Positions 24,123 to 32,594 of a stretch of DNA of 47,093 bases are shown here, one piece after another; the stretch's first letter is position 1; each line of letters starts with the position of its first letter. Both the position numbers and the translations under genes were made by a program. Origin of the DNA: Pseudidiomarina sediminum DSM 21906 (GTDB lineage Bacteria > Pseudomonadota > Gammaproteobacteria > Enterobacterales > Alteromonadaceae); NCBI RefSeq assembly GCF_000423165.1, contig NZ_AUHL01000010.1, positions 1 to 47,093 of the forward strand, read 5' to 3'. The notes beneath the pieces were generated by a model. The model had not been told where the DNA came from. It saw nothing but the letters and a program-made list of their open reading frames with translations, and did not search any database.

Positions 24123-25555
24123 TTAAAGACGTCGAACAGGTGCCCGTTCAGCCATAGGTGCGCAACAATACTTACGGCAAAACCTAAGGCGATAGCGGGT
24201 GCCCATTTCAAGTGACTGGCGAAGGTATAGTACCCACGCGCTTGGCCCATCAAGGCCACACCAGCGGCTGAACCAATCGAAAGTAAGCTACCTCCAGTAC
24301 CGGCGGTAAGTGTGATCAAGAGCCACTGACCGTGCGACATATCTGGTTGCATCGACAACACTGCAAACATCACCGGAATGTTATCAATGACCGCTGACAT
24401 TAAACCAAGCGCGACGTTGGCATACGTTGGTGACCACTGGTTGTAAAGGGTATCTGACAACAGGTGCAAGTAGCCCAAGAAGCCTAGACCACCCACACAC
24501 ATAACGATGCCGTAGAAGAACAATAAGGTGTCCCACTCGGCGCGTTGAACGCGGCTGAAAACGTCAAATGGCACCACACCACCGAGACGTTTCAAGCGCT
24601 CCATGTCACCTGCACGCTCGGCCATTGCACGCTTACGTGCGAGTGAACCTGGTAAGGTCATGCGTAGGAAGTAACCAAAGAACTGCAAGTAACCAAGACC
24701 CATCATCATGCCAAGAACCGGTGGCAAGTGCAGGAACATATGGCACGACACTGCGGTCGCCACGGTCAATAAGAACAAGAAGGTGATACGCAATGCGCCA
24801 CGCTTCAATTCCACTTCTTCGTATACCGCGTTTGGTTTTTTGTTCTCAATGAAGAAGTTCATGATGATGGCTGGCACTAAATAGTTCAGCAACGATGGAA
24901 TGAACAATACAAAGAACTCTTGGAATTCTACAATACCAGCTTGCCAAACCATCAAGGTCGTGATGTCACCAAATGGACTGAAGGCACCACCGGCGTTGGC
25001 AGCAACCACAATACTCACGCACGATAAGCCGATAAACTTCTTATCGCCATCAGCGACTTTCATCACTACCGCACACATCAGTAGGGCGGTGGTTAAGTTA
25101 TCCGCGATAGGCGAGATAAAGAAAGCAAGGAAGCCTGAAATCCAGAACAGCTGACGGTAGGTAAAGCCTTTTTTCACCATCCATGAGCGCAAAGCGTCAA
25201 ATAAGCGGCGTTCTTCGAGTGCGTTGATGTATGTCATCGCGACCAATAAGAACAACATCAGCTCGGCGAATTCTAGTAAGTTGTGGCGGAAAGCTTCTTC
25301 TGCAACGCCCGGGAAGCCTTGATCGACATAGACCCAGCCAATTAACAACCAGATCAGACCGGCGGCGACCAGTACCGGCTTCGACTTACGCATATGTAAG
25401 TGTTCTTCACCCATCACTAACAAGTAGGCTGCGGTGAAAATAACGATGGCGACAATACCAACCGTAGAGGTGGTTAAGTCGAGCGGACCTGCAGCAGCAT
25501 GCACAGCAGGACTAAATAGCACAGATGCTAAGGTGACGAGCAGAAGCTTCCACAT
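24119..25555 (-). CDS. nhaD: Na+/H+ antiporter, NhaD type
   Basis: A 478-residue membrane protein with an N-terminal signal-like helix and about twelve further helices. The conserved NhaD/ArsB-like features are ISPIADNLTTALL, AANAGGAFSPFGDITTLMVW and, near the C-terminus, VIDNIPVMFAVL and TAGTGGSLLSIGSAAGVALMG. NhaD exchanges sodium or lithium for protons at alkaline pH and is common in halophilic and marine gammaproteobacteria and Vibrio. The gene stands alone on the minus strand, with an intergenic region of 165 bases to the SDR gene upstream. It overlaps the convergent LysR stop by four bases. Confidence 0.92.
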   Translation of the reverse strand: MWKLLLVTLASVLFSPAVHAAAGPLDLTTSTVGIVAIVIFTAAYLLVMGEEHLHMRKSKPVLVAAGLIWLLIGWVYVDQGFPGVAEEAFRHNLLEFAELMLFLLVAMTYINALEERRLFDALRSWMVKKGFTYRQLFWISGFLAFFISPIADNLTTALLMCAVVMKVADGDKKFIGLSCVSIVVAANAGGAFSPFGDITTLMVWQAGIVEFQEFFVLFIPSLLNYLVPAIIMNFFIENKKPNAVYEEVELKRGALRITFLFLLTVATAVSCHMFLHLPPVLGMMMGLGYLQFFGYFLRMTLPGSLARKRAMAERAGDMERLKRLGGVVPFDVFSRVQRAEWDTLLFFYGIVMCVGGLGFLGYLHLLSDTLYNQWSPTYANVALGLMSAVIDNIPVMFAVLSMQPDMSHGQWLLITLTAGTGGSLLSIGSAAGVALMGQARGYYTFASHLKWAPAIALGFAVSIVAHLWLNGHLFDVFN

Positions 25556-25676
25556 GTGTCTAAATTCCTTGCAGACAAAGGTGTTAAAGAGATTAAGGGG
25601 GTGATTTGCGGGCGCATACTACCACAAAATCTTAGAAATGCTCGTGCCTACGACTATTTGCTAATAGGCAAGTATT

Positions 25677-25699
25677 TTAGGCTGCACAGGACAGCCTAA
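25677..25699. other. Intergenic hairpin between the SDR gene and nhaD
   Basis: TTAGGCTG (25677-25684) and CAGCCTAA (25692-25699) are exact reverse complements with a seven-base loop. There is no T-run, so termination of the SDR transcript would be weak at best. Confidence 0.4.
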
Positions 25700-25720
25700 G
25701 AGAGGGCGCTAAGCGTCTGA

Positions 25721-26521
25721 TTAACTATGTTTTTTGACAGTTTTATGAAGCAGCTTGCGATACCAAGATCGCGGTAAGAAACGCTTTAAATACCAAGCGT
25801 TGCGACCTTGTTTGTGCGGTAACGTATAGCTTTCTTGACGCTCAATGGTGCGCATAATTGCCTTGGCGATGTCAGTTGCATTGAGTTTGCTCTTGCTCAT
25901 CAGCTTTTCAAGCTTGTCATCCATGTTCTCGATGGTCGAGCGCATGCCTTGCCCGAGGTTGGTGCGAAAGAACGAAGGGCATACCGCCGCCACGTGAATG
26001 TTGTCTTCGGCCAATTCATTTTGTAGCGTTTCTGAAAGGCTTACCACCGCCGCTTTACTAGCATTGTAGGCGCTCATATTTGGCACATCGAGGAGGCCAG
26101 CCATAGAGGCGACATTGATCAGGTGACCGCCACCTTGTTGTTGCAGCATGGGAATAAAGACCTTACAGCCGCGCACGACGCCCAGCACGTTAATGTCCAT
26201 GATCCATTGCCAGTCACTGATGCTGGTATCGACCAACTTACCAACCTGGGCCACACCGGCATTGTTGACGACCACATCAACGCCTTGCCAACGCTCTTGC
26301 AGTTCTTTTGCGACGCGTTCAAGGTCGCTAAGTCGGGTGACATCGCACGGAATAAAGCAACTTTGTGGCTGCTTTCGTTGCAAGCTCGTAATCACAGCTT
26401 CGCCACGTTCTACATCTCGGTCGACGATAGCAACACGCCAGCCGGCTTTGGCAGCTAATTGCGCGAGAGCAAAACCAAGGCCGCTTGCGCCGCCTGTAAT
26501 TACGATGCGTTTGGGTAGCAT
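25721..26521 (-). CDS. Short-chain dehydrogenase/reductase
   Basis: A 266-residue classical SDR: the NAD(P)-binding TGGASGLG (9-16), NNAG (86-89), catalytic S139 and the Y152-NASK156 motif, and a PSFFRTNLGQGM segment after the active site. Substrate is unknown. A much longer frame extends upstream to 26650, but the ATG at 26521 directly precedes the first Rossmann strand and has AAGG upstream, and the extension lies inside the diguanylate cyclase gene; so the short form is chosen. It follows the diguanylate cyclase gene by ten bases and is probably co-transcribed with it. Confidence 0.88.
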   Translation of the reverse strand: MLPKRIVITGGASGLGFALAQLAAKAGWRVAIVDRDVERGEAVITSLQRKQPQSCFIPCDVTRLSDLERVAKELQERWQGVDVVVNNAGVAQVGKLVDTSISDWQWIMDINVLGVVRGCKVFIPMLQQQGGGHLINVASMAGLLDVPNMSAYNASKAAVVSLSETLQNELAEDNIHVAAVCPSFFRTNLGQGMRSTIENMDDKLEKLMSKSKLNATDIAKAIMRTIERQESYTLPHKQGRNAWYLKRFLPRSWYRKLLHKTVKKHS

Positions 26522-26531
26522 GAGGGAAACC

Positions 26532-28664
26532 TTAAAGTTGTTCGATGGTGATTCGGTTACGTCCAGCGTCTTTGCTTTCATACAGTAATTTATCGGCGTG
26601 CGCAACCAAGCGGCGGAAGCTCTCACCACTAAAATGCTGTTTAATTTCAACCACTCCCATACTGATACTCATGGGGACAACTTGGCCCTGCACCTCACAG
26701 CTTTGGCTTAAAGCTTGCTGGAAATCGGTGACCATGGCGTGTACATCGTCGATATCGGTGACAAACATGGCGAACTCCTCCCCACCATAGCGGGCGCAGA
26801 GACAGCCTTTGCTTGCAAAGTGTTGCTGAATAAGTTGGCCGACACAACGTAAACAGGCATCACCGACCGGATGGCCCATAGTGTCATTGATGCGCTTGAA
26901 ATGGTCGATATCCGCGAGGATCAAAGCGATATGCCCGCGGGTCGCCATAGCTTCATGATAGCCCTGTTCGGCTAATTCATCGAAGGTACGGCGATTGAGT
27001 AGCCCTGTTAGGTCGTCTTCTCGCGCCAATTTGTTCAAACGCTCGTTCAGGCGCGCAAGATCAGCCGTTTGTTCTTCAACTTGCTGTTGGAGCTGGTGAT
27101 TGAAGTCGACCATGACTTTGCGCGCTGCAATCAGGTTATCGGTTAGTGCCCGTACCTCGCGAGTGACATCCGCGCGGGAGGGAAGGTCGGGCACGTTGGT
27201 GGGGTCACCGAGTTGAGCGACTAATTGCTCCAAGGGGCGATTCAATTCGTGTGCAAAACGGCGCGTTACCACGGCAAAAAGGGCGGTAATAATGCTTAAG
27301 AACAGTGCGAGGATGAGGATGTTGCCAAGGAACAAATCGGTCATTTCTTGCGGGCTTGAGAACACATAGATATTCCAGCCGTAGTCGTTCATTCGCTGGG
27401 TGTAGAGCACATCACGCTGCTGAATACGGGTTAACGGTAAAATCAACGAATATGGATTTCGCGCATAGGTCGGCTCGTAATACGATAAAGGTGCCAGCGC
27501 GGTATCTTCAGTAGCGAAAATCACTTGATGCTCGTTGTCCGTCACAATCACCGATTGAAAGCGCGGATCAATGTCTGTGCGTTGCACCAAGCGCACCAGT
27601 TCAGGAATATCGAGCGAACCCTCGATAATGCCAGCAAAGCGGTTATTGCGGTGATAGGGTGCGCTAATGGCGATGATCGGCTGTTCACCGATGGCGCGGC
27701 CACGAAAAGCACTGGAAACGTAACCTTGCCCGCTTGCTTTGGGCATTAAGAAATAGTCGCGATCACTAATGCTTGGGCTTTCCTGCATGCGGTTGAAAGC
27801 TGCGCTAAAGCTTGCCACGGGAACACCGTGCAAAATGGTACCTTGAGCATCTGACCAAAGCATGGTGACAAAGCCTGGAAAGTTACGTTGGGTGTAATCC
27901 ATGAGCATTAACTTTTCTTCATAGTCGCTCACACGCTCCATGCTGTCGCGCAAGTTCCGCACAGCGACCACATAGTCGTCGACAAAGTCTTCGGTCACTT
28001 GGCGCAGGCTGTTTGCCTTTGAACCGATATCAGAAACGATTTGTTGCTCGGCTTGCTGCGTTGAGCGCACGGTAAACAAAAATGAGAAACACAGCGAACT
28101 GATAATAATGCACAAAAAGCTCAAGTAAAAAATGCGACCCCGTAATGTGTCAGAAACTGGGGTCATGGTTGTAAGCTTCCAGCGTCTTGGCAGCAGTTGA
28201 TAGAGCAAAATGGCAAGGGCGGTGTAGAGCAGACCGTTCATTAGCAGCTTGGCTAAGATCAGAAACAGGAAGCTTTGCGGAACGTCGATGACCGTAGGAA
28301 CGTACAAGTAGCTAAAGGGCATGCCAAATACGCACCAGTAGATCAAATCTGCCACGAGAATAGGAATGCGGCGCTGATAGAGGTAATGAACTACCGCGAC
28401 CTCGGACAATAAGGTGACAAAAAAGAATACGTTATCGGTATAGATAGAGATGGCCAGTGCAGCTAACAGGGCGCTGACCATGGCTGCGAGTAGCCCTCGC
28501 GTAAAAAGCGCGAGCAAGACAAACACTTGGCCGAAAATAACCGTGAGTGAGCCGTAGATCTCAAAGGCGAGGAAGTAGTTGACGATGGCGGCAATAGCGC
28601 CATAGCCCAGTCCCGAAAGTAGTGCAGACCCTTTAGTGTTTGTTATTGTTGTTGTGTCTCTCAC
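26532..28664 (-). CDS. Membrane diguanylate cyclase with periplasmic dCache sensor
   Basis: A 710-residue protein. Residues about 10-165 form a multi-helix membrane region like MASE-type sensors. A further helix near 175 leads to a periplasmic dCache domain (about 210-440), then another membrane helix (about 450-475), a linker with coiled coil (QQQVEEQTADLARLNERLNK), and a C-terminal GGDEF domain (about 555-710) with DDLTGLLNRR and RYGGEEF. The intact GGEEF signature predicts c-di-GMP synthesis. No RxxD inhibitory site is visible at the usual place before it. The presence of two membrane sensing parts suggests that it answers to an extracellular small molecule; the ligand is unknown. Confidence 0.9.
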   Translation of the reverse strand: MRDTTTITNTKGSALLSGLGYGAIAAIVNYFLAFEIYGSLTVIFGQVFVLLALFTRGLLAAMVSALLAALAISIYTDNVFFFVTLLSEVAVVHYLYQRRIPILVADLIYWCVFGMPFSYLYVPTVIDVPQSFLFLILAKLLMNGLLYTALAILLYQLLPRRWKLTTMTPVSDTLRGRIFYLSFLCIIISSLCFSFLFTVRSTQQAEQQIVSDIGSKANSLRQVTEDFVDDYVVAVRNLRDSMERVSDYEEKLMLMDYTQRNFPGFVTMLWSDAQGTILHGVPVASFSAAFNRMQESPSISDRDYFLMPKASGQGYVSSAFRGRAIGEQPIIAISAPYHRNNRFAGIIEGSLDIPELVRLVQRTDIDPRFQSVIVTDNEHQVIFATEDTALAPLSYYEPTYARNPYSLILPLTRIQQRDVLYTQRMNDYGWNIYVFSSPQEMTDLFLGNILILALFLSIITALFAVVTRRFAHELNRPLEQLVAQLGDPTNVPDLPSRADVTREVRALTDNLIAARKVMVDFNHQLQQQVEEQTADLARLNERLNKLAREDDLTGLLNRRTFDELAEQGYHEAMATRGHIALILADIDHFKRINDTMGHPVGDACLRCVGQLIQQHFASKGCLCARYGGEEFAMFVTDIDDVHAMVTDFQQALSQSCEVQGQVVPMSISMGVVEIKQHFSGESFRRLVAHADKLLYESKDAGRNRITIEQL

Positions 28665-28784
28665 AGAGGGCTTTATCCTGCTTTTAAAGCAAATGTGTCG
28701 TCGAAGTACTTACAGCAAGTATCGTTAACAAAAAGCTAATGTGCAAGACACAACAGTATGCTAGTGATTTATTCGTCTTGGTTT

Positions 28785-29297
28785 TTAACAACCGTCTGTG
28801 ACAATTTCGAGACCATACATGGTCGCTGACGGCGCACCGGTGCCACCTGGTTCGCTGTAGCGCACATAACAACCGGTTCCCTCAGTGGTGTCGTAACCGA
28901 TCTTCACGCGCGAACTGTTACTTGCCGAACAATTCACGCTATAGCAGACCTCTAGGTCATCGCTAAGCACCAAAAGGTCAAGAATGTCACCACCAGCTGG
29001 GGCATCGGCTAAAGCTTCAGGATAGCCGTACTTAAGCTCCATCGAGATGCCGTTGATGGTAACCTCAGGCGGCCTGGCCGCAGAGCTACGGGATTGCTTC
29101 TCAGCACCGACAATTGCGGCCTTCAGATAGCTTTGCTCCGCGGCTGCTTCAATCGCTGCTGAGATGTTTTTCAAAACATTCACGCGTGCATCCGTCGAAA
29201 AGTTGATGAAACTTGGCGCCGCCGTGACCGCTAAAATGCCCAGTATCACGATAACAATGATTAACTCAATAAGAGTGAAGCCTCGCTGCTTATACAT
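28785..29297 (-). CDS. MshA-like type IV pilin, solitary
   Basis: A 170-residue protein starting MYKQRG-FTLIELIIVIVILGILAVTAAPSF, an ideal prepilin signal with G(-1), F(+1) and E(+5), followed by INFSTDAR as in MSHA major pilins. The C-terminal half has several cysteines (CYSVNCSAS, TGCYVRYSE and a terminal C) that may form disulfides. No msh assembly genes are nearby, so it would depend on an assembly system encoded elsewhere. It lies downstream of tRNA-Phe on the minus strand and upstream of the diguanylate cyclase gene. A palindrome with arms TGTTATTC and GAATAACA lies upstream of its start. Confidence 0.85.
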   Translation of the reverse strand: MYKQRGFTLIELIIVIVILGILAVTAAPSFINFSTDARVNVLKNISAAIEAAAEQSYLKAAIVGAEKQSRSSAARPPEVTINGISMELKYGYPEALADAPAGGDILDLLVLSDDLEVCYSVNCSASNSSRVKIGYDTTEGTGCYVRYSEPGGTGAPSATMYGLEIVTDGC

Positions 29298-29327
29298 AGC
29301 TCTGCTTTTCCTTTTCCAGCGTTTTAG

Positions 29328-29357
29328 TGTTATTCCATATGTACAAAGAGAATAACA
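29328..29357. promoter_or_regulatory. Inverted repeat upstream of the MshA-like pilin
   Basis: TGTTATTC (29328-29335) and GAATAACA (29350-29357) are perfect 8-bp arms with 14 bases between, 31 to 60 bases before the pilin ATG. It may be an operator or an mRNA leader hairpin. Confidence 0.4.
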
Positions 29358-29442
29358 TTATGCAAACAATAAAAGAATGACGAAGGTCAACGACAGGAGG
29401 GGATTGATGATGGTCACAATGTAGCTGCGCAAGTACAGAAAC

Positions 29443-29474
29443 GAAAAAAGCCCCGCACAAAGTGCGAGGCTTTC
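29443..29474 (-). terminator. Rho-independent terminator of tRNA-Phe
   Basis: On the minus strand AAAGCCTCGCAC is followed by a short loop and GTGCGGGGCTTT with further T residues. It lies just after the 3' end of tRNA-Phe. Confidence 0.9.
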
Positions 29475-29481
29475 GGAATGA

Positions 29482-29557
29482 TGGTGCCCGGAGGCGGAAT
29501 CGAACCACCGACACGAGGATTTTCAATCCTCTGCTCTACCGACTGAGCTATCCGGGC
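29482..29557 (-). tRNA. tRNA-Phe (GAA)
   Basis: A 76-nt cloverleaf read on the minus strand, starting GCCCGGATAGCTCAG, with the anticodon loop TTGAAAA (anticodon GAA), the T-arm GGTTCGATTCC and an encoded 3' CCA. The acceptor arms GCCCGGA/TCCGGGC pair perfectly. It has its own promoter and terminator. Confidence 0.98.
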
Positions 29558-29567
29558 AACGGGGCGT

Positions 29568-29596
29568 ATTAAACGAGTTTTTGAGGTCAGAGTCAA
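29568..29596 (-). promoter_or_regulatory. Promoter of tRNA-Phe
   Basis: On the minus strand TTGACT and TTTAAT are separated by 17 bases, followed by the GC-rich discriminator ACGCCCC ahead of the mature tRNA. A GC-rich discriminator is typical of promoters under stringent control. Confidence 0.8.
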
Positions 29597-29651
29597 CCGC
29601 TTTTTGGTTATTTTTGACTGTTTGATTACTTAATGCGCACCTTGCTGGTTT

Positions 29652-31568
29652 TTACACCTTTAAGTAGGTACTTCCGGCTAAACATTTCTCGTAATAGTCG
29701 GTCCAGCGTACCCCTTCACGTGGTGCAATATGCCCCTTGCGAACTTCGCGGTCAATACACTTCTTCACGGTTTTGGCCATAAAGTCGGTGTTGTACTGCA
29801 TGGTTTCAAGCACTTTCTCTGCCGAGGTGCCTGGAACCACTTCCTCGATATAGAAGTCGCCTGGTTCGTCGTCGTGGCAATACACATGAACTTCGGTCAA
29901 ACGACCAAAGAGGTTATGCATGTCGCCCATAACGTCTTGATAAGCGCCGGTGAGGAACATTCCGACATAGTAATCTTCACCTTTATTGAGCTTATGCATA
30001 GGAATGTTATCGCTGATCTCGGTACCTTCAATGTACTTGGACAACTTGCCGTCACTGTCACAGGTAATATCGACAATCGAGCAACGTACTTTCGGTTGTT
30101 CCTGTAAGCGGCTTACCGGCACGATCGGTAACACTTGGCCAATCGCCCACGTATCTGCCGCCGATTGGAAAATCGAGAAGTTGCACAAGTACTGACTGGC
30201 GAGCATATCTTCGAGGTCTTCTAGCTCTTGGAAAACGAAGGTATCGTGATCAAGTGAGCCGTGGATCTCGGTAAGAATGCGCCAGTACATGGTATCAAGT
30301 TTGGCCATTTCACTGAGCGATAAAATACCAAGCTTAAAGGCTTCATAGGCGCTTTGCTTAAATGAAGCTGCATCGTTATAGCGTTCTTGTGGGTGCATAT
30401 CTGCGGCGTAGAACAGCTCACGCATGTTGCTCACCAGAATATGCTCACCTTCTGCGGCTTCAATATCAAACTGTGCACCGGTGTTCTTAATTTCACCGAC
30501 GATATTGGTCACCACGCAGCTATGGTGTGCGGTAATGGCACGGCCACTTTCGCTGACCAAATTCGGGTGCGCAACTTGTTCTAAGTCACAGATTTGCTTC
30601 ACGCCATAGACCACGTCTGCAACATACTCTTCGGTTGAGTAGTTCCGCGAGGAGTCTGTGGTCGAGCTCGTTCCGTCGTAATCGATGCCTAAACCGCCAC
30701 CAATATCGAGGTACTCAAGCGGCACACCTTCTTTAACCAATTTAGCGTACAGACGCGCACCTTCAGAGACCGCTTCTTTAATTTTGCGGATGTCTGACAT
30801 TTGGCTGCCAATATGGAAATGCAGCAGCTTGGCACAGTGCAGCATGTCTTCTTTTTTCAAACGCTCAATAATGTTTAGGATTTCAGTGATACTGAGACCA
30901 AACTTCGCGCGGTCGCCACTTGAACCGGCCCATTTGCCAGCGCTACGCACCATCATTTTGCTACGTAAACCGATCATCGGTTCTACGCCGAGCTTCTTCG
31001 CCAAGGGGATCAGCATTTCCAGTTCACTGTACTTTTCGATGACGATGATCATTTTGCGGCCAAGCTGACGGCCGAGTAGCGCCAAACTTAGGTAATCTTC
31101 ATCTTTGTAGCCATTGAGGACCGTAAGCGCGTTAGGGTTCTCGTTGTACGCCAATACAGCCATCAACTCTGGCTTTGAGCCAGCTTCTAAACCGTAGTCG
31201 TAGGGTTCGCCAGCATCGATGATTTCTTCAACCACTTCCCGCATTTGGTTAACTTTGATCGGGAACACACCGCAATAGCGTCCTTGGAAGTCGGCATCGG
31301 CGATGGTTTGCGCGAACGTTTCGTTTAAAATCTCAACTTGTGAGCGCAAAATGTCATGAAAACGAATTACCGCAGGAAACTGAATGCCTTCTGAACGAAT
31401 TTCGTCAATCACGTCTTTCATATCAATGGTGACATCAGGAATACGGTGGTTCGGGGCAATTTGAATGTTACCGCTGTTGCCAATCGAAAAATAACCTGCG
31501 CCCCAGCGCTTTACGCCATAGAGTTCTTCTGCGTCGTCGATGGTCCACGTCTGTTGCGTTTGGCTCAT
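29652..31568 (-). CDS. speA: Biosynthetic arginine decarboxylase
   Basis: A 638-residue fold-III PLP decarboxylase, the usual length for SpeA. The N-terminus DDAEELYGVKRWGAGYFSIG, the PLP lysine in VFPIKVNQM (K105), the HIGSQMSDI motif and the GGGLGIDYDG phosphate-binding loop are all present, and the C-terminus carries MFLTGAYQDVMGD. It converts arginine to agmatine in the cytoplasm, the first step to putrescine. Its ATG overlaps the stop of speB (ATGA), so the two are translated together and form the arginine-agmatine-putrescine path. Confidence 0.96.
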   Translation of the reverse strand: MSQTQQTWTIDDAEELYGVKRWGAGYFSIGNSGNIQIAPNHRIPDVTIDMKDVIDEIRSEGIQFPAVIRFHDILRSQVEILNETFAQTIADADFQGRYCGVFPIKVNQMREVVEEIIDAGEPYDYGLEAGSKPELMAVLAYNENPNALTVLNGYKDEDYLSLALLGRQLGRKMIIVIEKYSELEMLIPLAKKLGVEPMIGLRSKMMVRSAGKWAGSSGDRAKFGLSITEILNIIERLKKEDMLHCAKLLHFHIGSQMSDIRKIKEAVSEGARLYAKLVKEGVPLEYLDIGGGLGIDYDGTSSTTDSSRNYSTEEYVADVVYGVKQICDLEQVAHPNLVSESGRAITAHHSCVVTNIVGEIKNTGAQFDIEAAEGEHILVSNMRELFYAADMHPQERYNDAASFKQSAYEAFKLGILSLSEMAKLDTMYWRILTEIHGSLDHDTFVFQELEDLEDMLASQYLCNFSIFQSAADTWAIGQVLPIVPVSRLQEQPKVRCSIVDITCDSDGKLSKYIEGTEISDNIPMHKLNKGEDYYVGMFLTGAYQDVMGDMHNLFGRLTEVHVYCHDDEPGDFYIEEVVPGTSAEKVLETMQYNTDFMAKTVKKCIDREVRKGHIAPREGVRWTDYYEKCLAGSTYLKV

Positions 31569-32509
31569 GCGCGCGCTCCCTTTTCATTCAAAATAATTAG
31601 TAGTTCACGAACAATTTTCGCGGCAAATACATCGGAATTTCCGGTCGGATCAATTTCTGGTGACAACTCCACCACATCGGCGCCAACCAAATTTTTCTCG
31701 CGTAGAATTTTCATCAAGCTCACGTAGGAGTGAAAGTCCTCACCGCCTGGCTCAGGTGTGCCGGTGCCAGGTAAAAAGGCGGGATCAAAATAATCCAAAT
31801 CGAGCGTCAGGTAGATGGGACGATCGCCCGCAATCGCGGTGACGCTATCTAGGAAGTCTTTGCGCGATGTCCGTACGGTGCCGTGTTCCTTCATGAACTG
31901 GTACTCTTCGCGGGTACCTGAGCGGATGCCATATTGGATCAGTTGATGATCAGGGCCAAAATGGTCCAGCGCGCGACGCATGATCGAGGCGTGGGAATAG
32001 TGGTATCCCAAGAAGCCATCACGTAAGTCCGCGTGGGCATCAAGATGCAGGACGACTAAATCAGGGTACTGGGCAAGATATTTGCGCAAGGGCGCATATG
32101 AAATGGAGTGCTCTCCACCCAGAGTCAGTACGCGAATGTTATGCGCTGCTAAATCCAACGGCCCAAATAAGGTGTCGAATTGGTCGGTGGCGTGCTGCCA
32201 TTGACCTTCAATATCATCACCATTGCCAAGGGACAAGTTCCCTAAATCATAAAACGCATGATCAAAGAGGTCTGCGTCGAGGTAAGGTGAGTACGACTCG
32301 ATGTCTTCGGATACGGCGCGTAAGCCGTCAGGGCCATTACGGGTACCTTTACGAAAACAAGCTGTACCGTCAAAACCAAAGCCAATCATATGCGTCGCAT
32401 TGGCGTGCACGGTAGCGTCGACCTCAGCACCGAAAAATTCGCGTACTGGGGTTAGGGTTTTGATGTTTACGGAAGTTACCGCGTCAGTTGGATGTTGGCT
32501 CAAGGTCAA
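31565..32509 (-). CDS. speB: Agmatinase
   Basis: A 314-residue ureohydrolase. The binuclear manganese site is complete: GGEHS (131-135), DAHADLRD (157-164) and DLDYFDP, with ELSPEID near the C-terminus. It hydrolyses agmatine to putrescine and urea. The start is a TTG at 32509, chosen because a strong GGAGGTGA lies six bases upstream and no ATG is suitably placed. It is the first gene of the speB-speA operon; the two coding frames overlap by four bases. Confidence 0.94.
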   Translation of the reverse strand: MTLSQHPTDAVTSVNIKTLTPVREFFGAEVDATVHANATHMIGFGFDGTACFRKGTRNGPDGLRAVSEDIESYSPYLDADLFDHAFYDLGNLSLGNGDDIEGQWQHATDQFDTLFGPLDLAAHNIRVLTLGGEHSISYAPLRKYLAQYPDLVVLHLDAHADLRDGFLGYHYSHASIMRRALDHFGPDHQLIQYGIRSGTREEYQFMKEHGTVRTSRKDFLDSVTAIAGDRPIYLTLDLDYFDPAFLPGTGTPEPGGEDFHSYVSLMKILREKNLVGADVVELSPEIDPTGNSDVFAAKIVRELLIILNEKGARA

Positions 32510-32546
32510 TCACCTCCGTCGTTGCAACAGGGCAGTGTAGGCCGAT

Positions 32547-32580
32547 TAAAAAAGGGGCATATTATCTGCGTAATTGCCCC
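32547..32580 (-). terminator. Rho-independent terminator of pfkA
   Basis: On the minus strand GGGGCA...TGCCCC (with extra ATTA/TAAT pairing inside) is followed by TTTTTTAAT, 14 bases after the pfkA stop. Confidence 0.88.
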
Positions 32581-32594
32581 GAAAAGCTACACTT

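Noticed and set aside
26522..26650. N-terminal extension of the SDR protein
   Set aside because: The extra 43 residues lie inside the diguanylate cyclase gene and precede the Rossmann fold; a proper start with ribosome binding site exists at 26521.
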